Positions 1 through 9,324 of a DNA stretch of 64,000 nucleotides are shown piece after piece (positions within the stretch are counted from its first letter, which is position 1; each line of letters starts with the position of its first letter). The notes below the pieces were generated by a model that searched no databases, had not been told where the DNA came from, and saw nothing but the letters and a program-made list of their open reading frames with translations. The stretch lies in the NCBI RefSeq assembly GCF_019711355.1, contig NZ_CP081297.1:1674001-1738000 (forward strand). Direction: 5' to 3'. Origin of the DNA: Qipengyuania psychrotolerans (lineage in GTDB: Bacteria; Pseudomonadota; Alphaproteobacteria; Sphingomonadales; Sphingomonadaceae). A program made the translations under genes and the position numbers.

Positions 1-2
1 GC

Positions 3-659
3 GCGCCCAACAGTTTCGCCGGGAACTTGCCGCCAGATCTTGAACGCGAAAAATTCGGGCGTCTCGCAGATGCAATCGAAGAAGGTTTCGGCTGCGTCCC
101 GCGTATCTACCGCGCCGGTCGCTACGGAGTTGGGCATCAAACAGCACGTATGTTGAAGGACCGCGGTATCGCGATCGACAGTTCAGTGCGCACCCACCAC
201 GATTACCGCGCGCAAAGCGGTCCGGATTTCAGCAACCATCCAGAATATCCTTATTGGACCGACGAAGACCGCAAGCTGCTCGAGCTGCCGCTCACGACCT
301 GCTACTGGGGAATGCTGCGACGTCAGGGAGCGCTGATGCTCCCGTTATTGCGGCGCTTTCCTCGCCTGGGCGGAGCCTTGACCCGGATGGGAATGTTCGA
401 ACGGATTCCGCTGACTCCCGAAGGCACCAGCAAGGAAGAAGCAATTCGGTGCATCGACATGGCGCTGGACGATGGCATGGAATTGCTCGTCGTGAGCTTG
501 CATAGCCCGTCCCTGATGCCGGGTCATACCCCGTATGTGCAGAGTGAAGACGACCTTGATGCACTCTACGATTGGCTGCGCGGAGCTTACGGATATTTCC
601 TTCTTCGCGGGGTAAAACCGGTCACAGTTGAAGAAATCATCGATTCAGTGGCAGTGTGA
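3..659 (+). CDS. Polysaccharide deacetylase family protein (5' end cut by window edge)
   Basis: The reading frame is open from the first bases of the window, so the start lies upstream; the TTG at 27 is only the first possible start inside the window. The visible 3' part encodes about 218 residues. It carries a YRAGRYGxG-like stretch (YRAGRYGVG), a late 'VVSLHSPSLMPG' strand and a C-terminal 'LRGVKPVTVEEI' segment, as in WalW-like polysaccharide deacetylases of sphingomonads. These fold as NodB-like metal-dependent de-N-acetylases acting on envelope or exported polysaccharide. The metal-binding Asp-His residues expected near the N terminus would lie outside the window, so activity cannot be judged. 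Two tRNA genes follow on the same strand. Confidence 0.75.
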   Translation, partial: APNSFAGNLPPDLEREKFGRLADAIEEGFGCVPRIYRAGRYGVGHQTARMLKDRGIAIDSSVRTHHDYRAQSGPDFSNHPEYPYWTDEDRKLLELPLTTCYWGMLRRQGALMLPLLRRFPRLGGALTRMGMFERIPLTPEGTSKEEAIRCIDMALDDGMELLVVSLHSPSLMPGHTPYVQSEDDLDALYDWLRGAYGYFLLRGVKPVTVEEIIDSVAV

Positions 660-718
660 CGCTTGCGATTGCTTGAAAGCGCGTCTAGGCGGCGCATTCG
701 CCAGAACGCGAAAGGCGG

Positions 719-795
719 GGGCCTGTAGCTCAGTTGGTTAGAGCTGGCCGCTCATAACGGCTAGGTCGCGGGTTCGAGTCCTGCCGGGCCCACCA
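719..795 (+). tRNA. tRNA-Ile2 with CAT anticodon (lysidine type)
   Basis: A full 77-nt cloverleaf with encoded CCA. The acceptor stem GGGCCTG pairs with CGGGCCC (one G-T). The D arm is GCTC/GAGC, the anticodon stem GGCCG/CGGCT encloses loop CTCATAA, and the T arm is GCGGG-TTCGAGT-CCTGC. The anticodon CAT is shared by Met and Ile2 tRNAs. C4-G69 and C5-G68 in the acceptor match known TilS (lysidine synthase) determinants, so I favour Ile2 decoding AUA over elongator Met. Identity as a tRNA is near certain; the isotype is inferred. Confidence 0.9.
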
Positions 796-834
796 GTCTT
801 CCCGTGCGTTTTGGTCCAGTAAGTAAGCCCGTGT

Positions 835-911
<77 letters not shown>

Positions 912-939
912 CACGGCTTACTTTTGAGAGGATAGTTGC

Positions 940-2280
940 GTGACTGCCGCCTCCTCCACCACCAGTCTCGATAAACGCGCGGTCTGGGCAATTGCCCTGC
1001 CTGCGATGGTCACCAATGTGGCCACGGCGCTGATTGGTATCGGCGATATGTGGGTCGTTGGCCAACTGGGAAGCGCACCGACACAAGGCGCGGTCGATAT
1101 CGGCGCGCGGCTGTTTGCTGTCCTGTTCACGGTAATGAACTTCCTCAAGACCGGCACCACAGGCCTGGTCGCGCAGGCGGGTACGCGTTCGGGTATCCAG
1201 GAACAGGCCGCCGTTCTCCTGCGCGGCCTGATCGTTGGCTTGGCCATCGCCGTGTTCCTGCTGGTTGCAAAACCATTGCTGCTGCCCGCGTTGCTCGATG
1301 CCCTCGGGGCAGATGCCGAGGTACGTGCAGCCGCGACCATCTATGCAGACATCCGCTATTGGAGCGCGCCAGCCGTGATGGCGAATTTCGCTGTCATCGG
1401 CTTTCTGGTCGGACAGCGGCGAATGACCACGGTGCTGATCGTGGAAGTGGGATATAATGCGCTCAACATCGGGCTTGGCCTGTGGTTCGTGCTGGGCCTC
1501 GATTGGGGCATCGCCGGGATCGGCTGGTCCAGCTTCATCGCGGAATATGCCAAGCTTTTTGTCCTCGCTGCGGTTCTGCTGGGCGGAGCAAGCGGGCCGG
1601 AAATCATCCGGCGTGCGCGCGCTGGCGGTCTCGCAAGGCTTGCTGAACTACGCCCGTTCCTCTCGGTCAATCGCGACCTCTTTCTGAGAACGGTAGTGCT
1701 AACGGTCGCCTTGGCCGGGCTGACCCGGCTTTCGGCAGAGCGCGGCGCCGTCGTACTTGCGGCCAACGGCATTCTCTACCAGCTCTTCATCTTTACCGCG
1801 TTGCTGCTCGACGGGTTCGAGAACGCTGCTCAGGTCCTCAATGGCGAACGTGTAGGCGCCAGGGATCGCGCCGGCTTCACCGCTTATGTGAGGGCCATAT
1901 TATGGCGGGGCATGGTCGCAGCAGCGCTAGTGGCTGGCGGGTTTGCGCTTCTCGCCGCCCCTATTCTTTCCAGCTTTGCAGCAACACCCGAAGTGGAAGC
2001 TGCGGCGATCGACCTGAGCCTATGGCTCATCATCATTCCGTTTGCAGGCGTTGCCGGCTTCGTGCTCGACGGAGTATTCGTCGGCGCAAGCTGGACGCGT
2101 GGATTGCTGATTACGATGATCGGCGCATCGCTGGTTTACGCGGCATCCCTCTGGCTGACCTGGCCTTTGGGAGCGCACGGACTGTGGCTTTCCTTCGTGA
2201 TCTTTCTGACCACACGGGCAATATTGCAGCTGGCCATGATGCCCGGTTTGCTCAACCGCGAATTCGGAAAGCTGGACTGA
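940..2280 (+). CDS. MATE family efflux transporter (DinF-like)
   Basis: 446 residues with GTG start; the purine-rich GAGAGGA at 926-932 is a suitable ribosome site. The protein is almost wholly hydrophobic, with about twelve predicted membrane spans in two halves. The first span holds 'ALPAMVTNVATALIGIGDMWVVGQLG', a typical MATE helix 1, and residues from about 235 repeat the pattern. MATE proteins export cationic drugs and metabolites using a Na+ or H+ gradient in the inner membrane; DinF-like members are the closest pattern here. The substrate cannot be read from sequence. It ends 6 nt before the stop codon of the convergent GGDEF gene. Confidence 0.85.
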   Translation: MTAASSTTSLDKRAVWAIALPAMVTNVATALIGIGDMWVVGQLGSAPTQGAVDIGARLFAVLFTVMNFLKTGTTGLVAQAGTRSGIQEQAAVLLRGLIVGLAIAVFLLVAKPLLLPALLDALGADAEVRAAATIYADIRYWSAPAVMANFAVIGFLVGQRRMTTVLIVEVGYNALNIGLGLWFVLGLDWGIAGIGWSSFIAEYAKLFVLAAVLLGGASGPEIIRRARAGGLARLAELRPFLSVNRDLFLRTVVLTVALAGLTRLSAERGAVVLAANGILYQLFIFTALLLDGFENAAQVLNGERVGARDRAGFTAYVRAILWRGMVAAALVAGGFALLAAPILSSFAATPEVEAAAIDLSLWLIIIPFAGVAGFVLDGVFVGASWTRGLLITMIGASLVYAASLWLTWPLGAHGLWLSFVIFLTTRAILQLAMMPGLLNREFGKLD

Positions 2281-2286
2281 CGCTGT

Positions 2287-3492
2287 TCAGGCCGTGGCGG
2301 CGCGGCGCCCACCTTGGTCAATTTCAGTGACGTTCTCACCGCCCAGCATGCTCTTGTCATGTACACAGCGATCGCGCCCTCCCTGCTTTGCGGCATAGAG
2401 CGATGCATCGCTGCGCCCGAATAGCCTGCCGTAGCCTTCACCTTCGCGGCGTCCGGCGATACCGAAGCTTGCGGTCAGGCGCTGGTCAGCTGGCATTCCA
2501 TCAATCTGGCTCGATCCGAACCGGCGACGCACGCGTTCTGCCATTGCTACCGCGGCTGCGCCTTCGCAATTCCAGGCGAGGATGCAGAATTCCTCGCCAC
2601 CGATACGTCCAGCGATATCGCTGTCGCGGATCGTGCCGCGAATGACGTCGCCAAACGCGGCGATGGCATTGTCGCCGATCTGGTGGCCGAAGACATCGTT
2701 GACCGTCTTGAAGTGGTCGATATCCGCCACCACGAGCGATACCGGCACGCCTTCCTGCTTGGCGCGCTCCATATAGGCGACTGCGTCCTGTTCGAACGCA
2801 CGCCGCGTCCTGAGGCCGGTCAGCAAATCCATCTCCGCCCGCTCACGGACAGCGGCGACATGATCATAAATACATGCGGCCACCAGCACCATTGCCGAAG
2901 CCAGAGATATGATCGCAAGCGACAGATTGAGGACCGAGTAATACAGGGATTCGCGGTAGACGTCGGCCATAACGCTACCCTCGACCAGCAGGGTCAGCAT
3001 CGGGCGGATCATGAACTGCGCCGCCAGTATTATCTGCATCGCGATGATCGCCTTGTCGATCGCTTCCCGCCGGTGTGAATTCAGGAGCGACATGACCGCG
3101 ATGACATACATGACGCCGTAACCGGTGTTCACAATAATCAGCCGGGCGAACAAATCAGGTGACAATACGATCGCGATGGCGAGTGTGACCGCCGATAGCC
3201 CGTAAACTACAAGCAAAGCGCCAAGATAGGGCGGTTGGTCAACTCGCCTCGACATGCCCCAGACGGCGCAGCCGACGCTGAGAGTGTAGAAAAACTGGGT
3301 GATGTGGAACACGTACGGCGAACCTGTATCGAGCAGGTGCGTGACAACGAAGCCGAGAGTGAAAAAGAAATAGGCTCCCGCGAAACCGAGCACATAATTG
3401 CCCAGGTTTCCGCGCTTCCACAGCAGCAAGAAGCCGGCGCAGAACATCATCGCCATAACCGGCGTAATCATTCCGATGATCTGCGCGCGCAT
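2287..3492 (-). CDS. Membrane-anchored diguanylate cyclase (GGDEF domain)
   Basis: 401 residues. Residues 1-210 contain about six or seven hydrophobic helices forming an N-terminal membrane sensor of unrecognised type. A GGDEF domain occupies about 220-375: 'DLLTGLRTRRAF' opens it, the active-site loop reads GGEEF (298-302), and RDSD at 289-292 lies exactly five residues before it, the canonical product-inhibition I-site. The enzyme should make cyclic di-GMP from two GTP and be feedback inhibited. The last 25 residues are a low-complexity polar tail. The gene stands alone, convergent with the MATE gene. The inducing signal is unknown. Confidence 0.88.
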   Translation of the reverse strand: MRAQIIGMITPVMAMMFCAGFLLLWKRGNLGNYVLGFAGAYFFFTLGFVVTHLLDTGSPYVFHITQFFYTLSVGCAVWGMSRRVDQPPYLGALLVVYGLSAVTLAIAIVLSPDLFARLIIVNTGYGVMYVIAVMSLLNSHRREAIDKAIIAMQIILAAQFMIRPMLTLLVEGSVMADVYRESLYYSVLNLSLAIISLASAMVLVAACIYDHVAAVRERAEMDLLTGLRTRRAFEQDAVAYMERAKQEGVPVSLVVADIDHFKTVNDVFGHQIGDNAIAAFGDVIRGTIRDSDIAGRIGGEEFCILAWNCEGAAAVAMAERVRRRFGSSQIDGMPADQRLTASFGIAGRREGEGYGRLFGRSDASLYAAKQGGRDRCVHDKSMLGGENVTEIDQGGRRAATA

Positions 3493-3570
3493 GTTCGCCC
3501 CCTACTCTCTTGCGCACCGGGCTAGCACGAGAGCGTTAATCGGCAATTAAATATATGCCGGATGCCAGCA

Positions 3571-3598
3571 GGAACAGTGAGCAATTGCAGGCAGTTCC
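3571..3598. promoter_or_regulatory. Imperfect dyad GGAAC-N18-GTTCC upstream of the GGDEF gene
   Basis: The dyad is centred on GCAATTGC and lies about 80 nt upstream of the GGDEF start. It could be an operator. I saw no second copy near another gene, so the role is a guess. Confidence 0.2.
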
Positions 3599-3611
3599 GC
3601 CCGCGATGCCC

Positions 3612-3650
3612 CCAAAAAACCCCAAGCGGAATTGCCGGAATTCAGCTTGG
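3612..3650 (-). terminator. Rho-independent terminator of the glycosyltransferase/UXS operon
   Basis: Read on the minus strand, CCAAGC-T-GAATT pairs with AATTC-C-GCTTGG across a CCGGC loop, followed by GG and six T. The stem overlaps the stop codon of the UXS-like gene. Confidence 0.7.
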
Positions 3651-4640
3651 CTTTTGCCGGGTAAATTCATGAGAATCGAAATATGCTACGGTCTTTTCCA
3701 AGCCATCCCGCAATTGGGTCGACGCTTGCCAGCCCAGCGTTTCGCGCGCGAGCGAGGTGTCGGGCCGGCGGCGACGCGGATCGTCCTGTGGTAGCGGCTT
3801 GTGCGCCAGTCTGGACTTGCCGCCGACGATATCGATGACAGTGCTGGCCAGTTCGAGCATCGAATACTCGCCTTCGTTACCCAGGTTGATCGGCCCGGTC
3901 GTATCAGCGTCCGTGCCCATCATCCGGACGCAGCCATCGACCAGATCCTCGACGTAGCAGAAACTGCGCGTCTGCTCGCCATCACCGAAGATCGTGATGT
4001 CCTCGCCGCGCAGCGCCTGGAGAATGAAGTTCGAAACCACCCGCCCGTCATTGGGATGCATGCGCGGGCCGTAGGTATTGAATATCCGCACCACCTTGAT
4101 CGGCAAATCGTGTTGGCGGCGATAGTCGAAGAACAGCGTCTCTGCGCAGCGCTTTCCTTCATCATAGCATGACCGCGGTCCGATCGGATTGACGTTGCCC
4201 CAATAGCTTTCCGGCTGGGGGTGAACGTCGGGGTCGCCGTAGACCTCGCTGGTGGAAGCCTGCAGGATCGGCACTCGCAGGCGCTTGGCGAGACCGAGCA
4301 TATTGATCGCGCCGATGACGCTTGTCTTGGTCGTCTGGACCGGGTCGAACTGGTAATGGATTGGCGACGCCGGGCAGGCGAAATTGTAGATCTCATCGAC
4401 CTCGACCGACAGGGGCATGGTGATGTCGTGCCGCAGCAATTCGAACCGCGGGTGGCCCAGCAGATGCGCGACATTTGCCCGCGCGCCGGTGAAGAAATTG
4501 TCGACGCACAGCACCTCGTGCCGATCGGCAATCAAGCGGTCGATCAGGTGCGAGCCGAGAAAACCCGCCCCGCCCGTCACCATGACGCGCTTGGTCAGCG
4601 AATAGCGTGAAAGCTCACTCGGCTTTTCGGTAGTGCTCAT
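3642..4640 (-). CDS. UDP-glucuronate decarboxylase (UDP-xylose synthase) family NAD-dependent sugar epimerase/dehydratase
   Basis: 332 residues, an extended short-chain dehydrogenase fold. The NAD-binding loop GGAGFLG is at 23-29, the catalytic pair YxxxK is Y159/K163 within CYDEGKR, and T130-S131-E132 supplies the catalytic TSE triad. The stretches '[14 protein letters not shown]' and '[19 protein letters not shown]' are hallmarks of UXS enzymes, which oxidise and decarboxylate UDP-glucuronate to UDP-xylose. The start overlaps the end of the upstream glycosyltransferase gene by 4 nt, so the two are translationally coupled and probably supply and use the same sugar nucleotide for a surface glycan. 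A related dTDP-glucose dehydratase function is less likely. Confidence 0.85.
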   Translation of the reverse strand: MSTTEKPSELSRYSLTKRVMVTGGAGFLGSHLIDRLIADRHEVLCVDNFFTGARANVAHLLGHPRFELLRHDITMPLSVEVDEIYNFACPASPIHYQFDPVQTTKTSVIGAINMLGLAKRLRVPILQASTSEVYGDPDVHPQPESYWGNVNPIGPRSCYDEGKRCAETLFFDYRRQHDLPIKVVRIFNTYGPRMHPNDGRVVSNFILQALRGEDITIFGDGEQTRSFCYVEDLVDGCVRMMGTDADTTGPINLGNEGEYSMLELASTVIDIVGGKSRLAHKPLPQDDPRRRRPDTSLARETLGWQASTQLRDGLEKTVAYFDSHEFTRQKPS

Positions 4641-5812
4641 GTGGTGGCCATTTCCTCCCAGAACTCAACTGCCCGGGTTGCGCCTTCGCTATCGGGATCG
4701 AACAATGCTTCCACGGCATCCGCGAACCGTTCGGTGTCGCCCATTTGTGCACGCTCGGCAGTGGCATCGGAATAGCGCTGCCACGCCGGCTGGCTTTGCG
4801 AAAGGGCCAGCATTGCGCGCGCCACCCCCTCTATAGATTGCGGCTCCACGACATAGCCGGTGACGCCGCTGCGCACCAAGGCATCACGCGATCCCACGGC
4901 CGTGGAAACAATCGCCGGGACGCCGAACGCGGCAGCTTCGTTGACCACCAGCCCCCATTGTTCTTCGGTACTGACCAGGCATAGGGCGAGCGCCCGGTTC
5001 AGCCTTTGCGAAACCTCTTCAGCGCGCAGGAAACCGGTAAACTCGACCCCGTCACACGCCAGCTCGCGCAGTTCACCGGCCAGTTCGCCATCACCCGCGA
5101 GGACCAGCTTGCGTGCGGCTCCACCGGCCAGTTCGCGGTAGCGGGCATAGCCTTGCAGCAGCACGCGCAGGTTCTTCTTTTCGACAAAGCGCCCGACGAA
5201 CAGGAAATCGCGCTCTTCCCAGCGCGCCGCCTCGGCCCCGTCCTGCGACCGGATCCGGTCAATACCGACGGTGTCGTAACCCGGCAGGATCGGCTTGCTG
5301 CCAAAGCCCAGGAAACGCAGGTATTCCCGTTGGCGCAGCCCCCCGACAATAGCGGCGCGATATACGGACAGAAGCCGGCTTTTGGCCTGTTCGCGCGGTA
5401 GGCTGCGCGGAAAATCGTCGAACTTGCTTTCCGTCATCATGACGCAGCGCGTGCCGGCCGCCTTCAAACGCCACGACAGCGCGATGATGTCGCGCTCCGA
5501 ATACGGCACTCCGATGCACACCATGTCGGCATTGCTCACCGCCTTCATTGCTGCCCGGTAGCGCGCAAGGTGTCCGACCTCGTCATAGGATTTTCCGGGA
5601 AACAGGGTGATGTGCCGAGCGTGCTCGATACCTTCGGCAGGTTCCCACGCATAGGCCGCACTCGTAGTGGCGTATTCGACCGCCAGCACCTCTGCCCGGC
5701 CCGCCAGACGACGCGCCGCTGCTTCCACCCGGTCCACGTGATAAGCGGCAAATTGCGAAAACAGAATCGCGACCTGCGGCAGCTCACTTTTGAGTTCTGA
5801 CCCGTTTCCCAT
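4637..5812 (-). CDS. Glycosyltransferase family 4 (GT-B fold)
   Basis: 391 residues. The C-terminal half is a Rossmann nucleotide-sugar-binding domain: '[21 protein letters not shown]' is the usual start of the GT4 donor domain, 'LVLAGDGEL' follows, and [17 protein letters not shown] holds the E-x7-E motif of retaining GT4 enzymes. The N-terminal half binds the acceptor and has no membrane span. It is the first gene of a two-gene operon with the UXS-like gene, so UDP-xylose is a reasonable donor guess. Acceptor and product are unknown. Confidence 0.82.
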   Translation of the reverse strand: MGNGSELKSELPQVAILFSQFAAYHVDRVEAAARRLAGRAEVLAVEYATTSAAYAWEPAEGIEHARHITLFPGKSYDEVGHLARYRAAMKAVSNADMVCIGVPYSERDIIALSWRLKAAGTRCVMMTESKFDDFPRSLPREQAKSRLLSVYRAAIVGGLRQREYLRFLGFGSKPILPGYDTVGIDRIRSQDGAEAARWEERDFLFVGRFVEKKNLRVLLQGYARYRELAGGAARKLVLAGDGELAGELRELACDGVEFTGFLRAEEVSQRLNRALALCLVSTEEQWGLVVNEAAAFGVPAIVSTAVGSRDALVRSGVTGYVVEPQSIEGVARAMLALSQSQPAWQRYSDATAERAQMGDTERFADAVEALFDPDSEGATRAVEFWEEMATT

Positions 5813-5934
5813 CGCTCGAATCGCTAGGCGAAGGCGAACAGGATTGCCAGACCCGGCTTGCCCCGGGCCACAGGTATCCCTATCTGGCCACCAACTCTCC
5901 CGTTACTTACAGAATCGTTCCAAGGATACGCCCG

Positions 5935-7608
5935 ATGGCCGCCCAATACGCCTTTGTCATGAAGGACATGACCAAGACCTTCCCCGGTGCTCCGAAACCG
6001 GTGCTCAGCAATATCAACCTGCAGTTCTATCAGGGTGCCAAGATCGGCATCGTGGGTCCGAACGGTGCGGGTAAGTCAACGCTGATCAAAATCATGGCGG
6101 GTATCGACAAGGATTTTACCGGCGAAGCATGGCCGGGCGAGAACATCACTGTCGGCTATCTGGAACAGGAGCCCGAGCTCGACGAGAGCAAGACCGTCCT
6201 CGAAAACGTCAAGGACGGTGCACGCGAAACCGCCGACATGGTTGAACGCTTCAACCAGATCGGCATGGAGATGGGCGAAGAAGACGCCGATTTCGACGCG
6301 CTCAGCACCGAGATGTCGGAACTTCAGGACAAGATCGACGCGGTCGATGGATGGACGCTCGACAACCAACTCGAAGTCGCCATGGAAGCGCTGCGCTGCC
6401 CCCCGGGTGACTGGCCCGTTACCGACCTTTCCGGCGGTGAAAAGCGCCGCGTTGCGCTGACCCGTCTGCTCATCCAGAAACCGGGCATCCTGCTGCTAGA
6501 CGAACCGACCAACCACCTCGACGCAGAATCGGTCCAGTGGCTGGAAAACCACCTCAAGGATTATGCGGGTGCGGTGCTGATGATCACCCATGACCGCTAC
6601 TTCCTCGACAATGTGGTGGAATGGATTCTCGAGCTCGATCGCGGGTCCTACTATCCGTACGAAGGCAACTATTCGACCTATCTCGAAAAGAAGGCCAAGC
6701 GTCTCGAACAGGAAAGCCGCGAGGAAAGCGGTCGCTCCAAGGCGCTGTCACGCGAACTGGAATGGATCCGGCAGACACCTGCGGCACGCCAGACCAAGTC
6801 CAAGGCCCGTATCCGCAAGTTCGAAGAACTCCAGGAAGGCCAGAAAGACCGCAAGCCTGGCAAGGCCCAGATCGTCATTCAGGTCCCCGAGCGCCTCGGC
6901 GGCAAGGTGATCGAAGCCAAGAACATCTCCAAGGCTTATGGCGACAAGCTGCTGTTTGAAAACCTGTCCTTCATGCTGCCCCCGGGCGGCATCGTCGGAG
7001 TGATCGGCCCCAACGGCGCGGGTAAATCCACGCTGTTCAAGATCCTGACTGGGAAGGAAACACCCGACAGCGGCACGGTGGAAATCGGTTCGACCGTCCA
7101 CCTCGGCTTCGTCGACCAAAGCCGTGACCACCTTAACCCGAAGAACAACGTCTGGCAGGAAATCTCCGACGGCCTCGATTACATGAAGGTCAACGGCCAT
7201 GACGTTTCGACCCGCGCCTATGTCGGCGCGTTCAACTTCAAGGGCGCTGACCAGCAGAAGAACGTCGGCAAGCTTTCGGGCGGTGAACGCAACCGCGTGC
7301 ACATGGCCAAGATGCTGAAGGAGGGCGGCAACGTCCTGCTGCTCGACGAACCGACCAACGACCTCGACGTGGAAACGCTTGGCGCGCTTGAAGAGGCGAT
7401 CGAAAACTTCGCTGGCTGTGCCGTGGTCATTTCGCATGACCGCTTCTTCCTCGACCGTCTGGCCACCCACATCCTCGCCTTCGAAGGCGACAGCCATGTG
7501 GAATGGTTCGAGGGCAATTTCGAAGCCTACGAAGAAGACAAGCGCCGCCGCATGGGCGACGCTGCGGACCGTCCGACGCGATTGGCGTACAAGAAACTGA
7601 CGCGTTAA
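5935..7608 (+). CDS. ettA: Energy-dependent translational throttle protein EttA (ABC-F)
   Basis: 557 residues, the usual EttA length. Two ABC ATPase domains lie in tandem without membrane spans: Walker A GPNGAGKST at 41-49 and again near 360, LSGGEKRR and LSGGERNR signatures, and LLLDEPTNHLD / LLLDEPTNDLD Walker B motifs. The linker between them (about 240-315) is the charged P-site tRNA interaction motif. EttA binds the ribosomal E site and gates the first elongation step according to the ATP/ADP ratio. AAGGA at 5921-5925 precedes the ATG. The gene stands alone, divergent from the glycosyltransferase, and is followed by a strong hairpin. Confidence 0.95.
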   Translation: MAAQYAFVMKDMTKTFPGAPKPVLSNINLQFYQGAKIGIVGPNGAGKSTLIKIMAGIDKDFTGEAWPGENITVGYLEQEPELDESKTVLENVKDGARETADMVERFNQIGMEMGEEDADFDALSTEMSELQDKIDAVDGWTLDNQLEVAMEALRCPPGDWPVTDLSGGEKRRVALTRLLIQKPGILLLDEPTNHLDAESVQWLENHLKDYAGAVLMITHDRYFLDNVVEWILELDRGSYYPYEGNYSTYLEKKAKRLEQESREESGRSKALSRELEWIRQTPAARQTKSKARIRKFEELQEGQKDRKPGKAQIVIQVPERLGGKVIEAKNISKAYGDKLLFENLSFMLPPGGIVGVIGPNGAGKSTLFKILTGKETPDSGTVEIGSTVHLGFVDQSRDHLNPKNNVWQEISDGLDYMKVNGHDVSTRAYVGAFNFKGADQQKNVGKLSGGERNRVHMAKMLKEGGNVLLLDEPTNDLDVETLGALEEAIENFAGCAVVISHDRFFLDRLATHILAFEGDSHVEWFEGNFEAYEEDKRRRMGDAADRPTRLAYKKLTR

Positions 7609-7614
7609 CGTTTA

Positions 7615-7651
7615 TTCGGGTCGTAAGCTGACTTTCCGCTTACGACCCGAA
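7615..7651 (+). repeat. Perfect 14-bp hairpin after ettA; copy A of a dispersed repeat
   Basis: TTCGGGTCGTAAGC at 7615-7628 is perfectly complementary to 7638-7651, with a 9-nt loop. There is no T run on the + side, so it is a hairpin more than a canonical terminator, though it may end ettA transcripts. Its first 26 bases align without gaps to 9226-9258 (minus) and 24779-24806, sharing TCGGGTCGT(T/A)AGC and TC(C/T)GCTT. Confidence 0.6.
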
Positions 7652-7840
7652 AACAGGCGGTGATCTAATCCGGCAGTTGAAGGTAAGGTTCTTAACCTTG
7701 GACCTTTTAATGCCCGTTGAAATTTTCGATCATGATCGAAGCGACTAACCGCTTGCTGGAAATCAACCAGAAGTCCCTACACATGCCTCTTAAGGTGATT
7801 TGACTTAGCACCCGAATAGCCCATCCATTATCATTTGTTA

Positions 7841-9166
7841 ATGTGGGGATGGGGTTTGGAGATCGAGGGAAAGCCGCCGCGCGTGCTAGGGCTAGGCGGC
7901 GCCATATTGATCAACCTTAACGGTGTTGTTGGCGCAGGAATATTCGCGCTGCCTGCATTGCTGTATGCAACCGTTGGTACGTTGGCGCCGCTAGCTATCC
8001 TCGTTTACGCCGCTTTTTACGCGGTATTGATGGCCGTCCCGTCGAAGCTATCGACTGTCTTTCGCCAATCGGGCGGGCCGCAACTTTACGCGCAGCATGC
8101 TTTTGGCCCGTTGGTCGGCTTTCAGATTGGCTGGTTTGCCCTTTGCGCAAATATGGCTGGCCGGGCTGCAAATTTTCATGTTCTCGTTGCGTATCTGGCG
8201 GCTGTGTTCCCCTTTTTCGAAGGCCCGATAATACGGCCGGCGACCATACTGGTCCTTATCGCTGCTTTCACAATTCTCACTATGTCCGGGACTAAGCTAT
8301 CCGTCAGGGCATTGGGCTTGGGAACTGTGTTGAAGTTGGGTCCGATTTTGACGCTTTGCCTGGTCGGTCTTTTTGCCAACGGAATGCCATCAGAGTTCGT
8401 CTTGCCGCAGTTTTCTGAGGGCGAGGCCACTGCATTGCTGCTGGCTTATGCGTTTTCCGGAGCGGGTCAGGTCACTGTCGCAGCAGGAGAGGCGAAAGAG
8501 CCGCGTGCCGTGATCAGCCGCTCAATTTACCTGAATTTGGCAATCGTCGGCGTATTCTATGCTCTCGTCCAGCTTGCCTACATATCGATTTCACCTGATC
8601 CAAACGAGACGGCCAGTCCCCTGGCCGCAGCAGGTTCGGCTTTGTTCGGACCGTTTGGCGCGCTGATGATCAGCATGGCCGCCATATTCTCGATCGGTGC
8701 CAACCAATTGACCAGTTTTGTCACGATGCCACGCATTGCCTTTGGAATGGGCAGGCGCGGGCTCTTGCCGAATGCCTTCGCTTACGTGTCACCGCGCTTC
8801 AAGACACCGACCTTTGCGATTGCAGTCTATTCCCTGATTGTGGCTGGTCTGTCGGTATCGGGGACGTTCGAAATCCTTGCAATCCTCGTGGTCGCTGTTG
8901 AGCAACTGGTCGGGTATACCTTGATTGCTTCGCTCATTGTGATGTGGCGCCGTAACGACGGCGGGATCGCTGATACGATGGGTATGCGCTGGGCGTTCAT
9001 CATCCCTGTCGCAATTGGCTTCATGGCCTGGTTTACGATGCAGGTGCCTGTTGAGGCTTTGCTATCCTCAACGCTTCTGGTTGTCGTCGGTATCGTGCTT
9101 TACCGGATTTCCAGCAATGGTGCCGTTGAGCATGAACCTATCATCTTGCCGGAAGGGCGTTCGTAG
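7841..9166 (+). CDS. APC superfamily amino acid permease
   Basis: About 441 residues with some twelve hydrophobic helices. The first helix reads 'INLNGVVGAGIFALPALL'; the unwound GxGIF-type motif is the substrate-binding break of APC transporters. 'AYAFSGAGQVTVAAGEAKEP' in helix 6 is the second family hallmark. These proteins move amino acids or polyamines with protons across the inner membrane; the substrate is not readable. The start is uncertain: an in-frame TTG at 7835, ATG at 7841 and TTG at 7856 have no strong ribosome site; I chose the ATG. The gene is less GC-rich than its neighbours and lies between inverted copies of a short repeat, which hints at acquisition. Confidence 0.82.
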   Translation: MWGWGLEIEGKPPRVLGLGGAILINLNGVVGAGIFALPALLYATVGTLAPLAILVYAAFYAVLMAVPSKLSTVFRQSGGPQLYAQHAFGPLVGFQIGWFALCANMAGRAANFHVLVAYLAAVFPFFEGPIIRPATILVLIAAFTILTMSGTKLSVRALGLGTVLKLGPILTLCLVGLFANGMPSEFVLPQFSEGEATALLLAYAFSGAGQVTVAAGEAKEPRAVISRSIYLNLAIVGVFYALVQLAYISISPDPNETASPLAAAGSALFGPFGALMISMAAIFSIGANQLTSFVTMPRIAFGMGRRGLLPNAFAYVSPRFKTPTFAIAVYSLIVAGLSVSGTFEILAILVVAVEQLVGYTLIASLIVMWRRNDGGIADTMGMRWAFIIPVAIGFMAWFTMQVPVEALLSSTLLVVVGIVLYRISSNGAVEHEPIILPEGRS

Positions 9167-9225
9167 AAACTGCCGGGAAAGATCGCTTCCAACCCATTTG
9201 GCGACGGTCTTACCGCACTAGTGAT

Positions 9226-9258
9226 GAGCCAAAAGCGGACAGGCAGCTAACGACCCGA
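9226..9258 (-). repeat. Copy B of the dispersed repeat (inverted relative to copy A)
   Basis: On the minus strand the sequence reads TCGGGTCGTTAGCTG..., aligning without gaps to the hairpin after ettA and to 24779-24806. It lies between the permease gene and the convergent hydrolase gene. The other half of the hairpin seen in copy A has decayed. Confidence 0.55.
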
Positions 9259-9324
9259 TTGCGGATATTGCTGCATCGAACTTTTTACTTGAGCGTTCGA
9301 AATTCTATCAAACCTATCGTAAGG

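Noticed and set aside
3571..3598. General stress (EcfG) promoter upstream of the GGDEF gene
   Set aside because: GGAAC is present but the -10 reads TGTT or AGTT instead of CGTT, and the site is symmetric, which fits an operator better.
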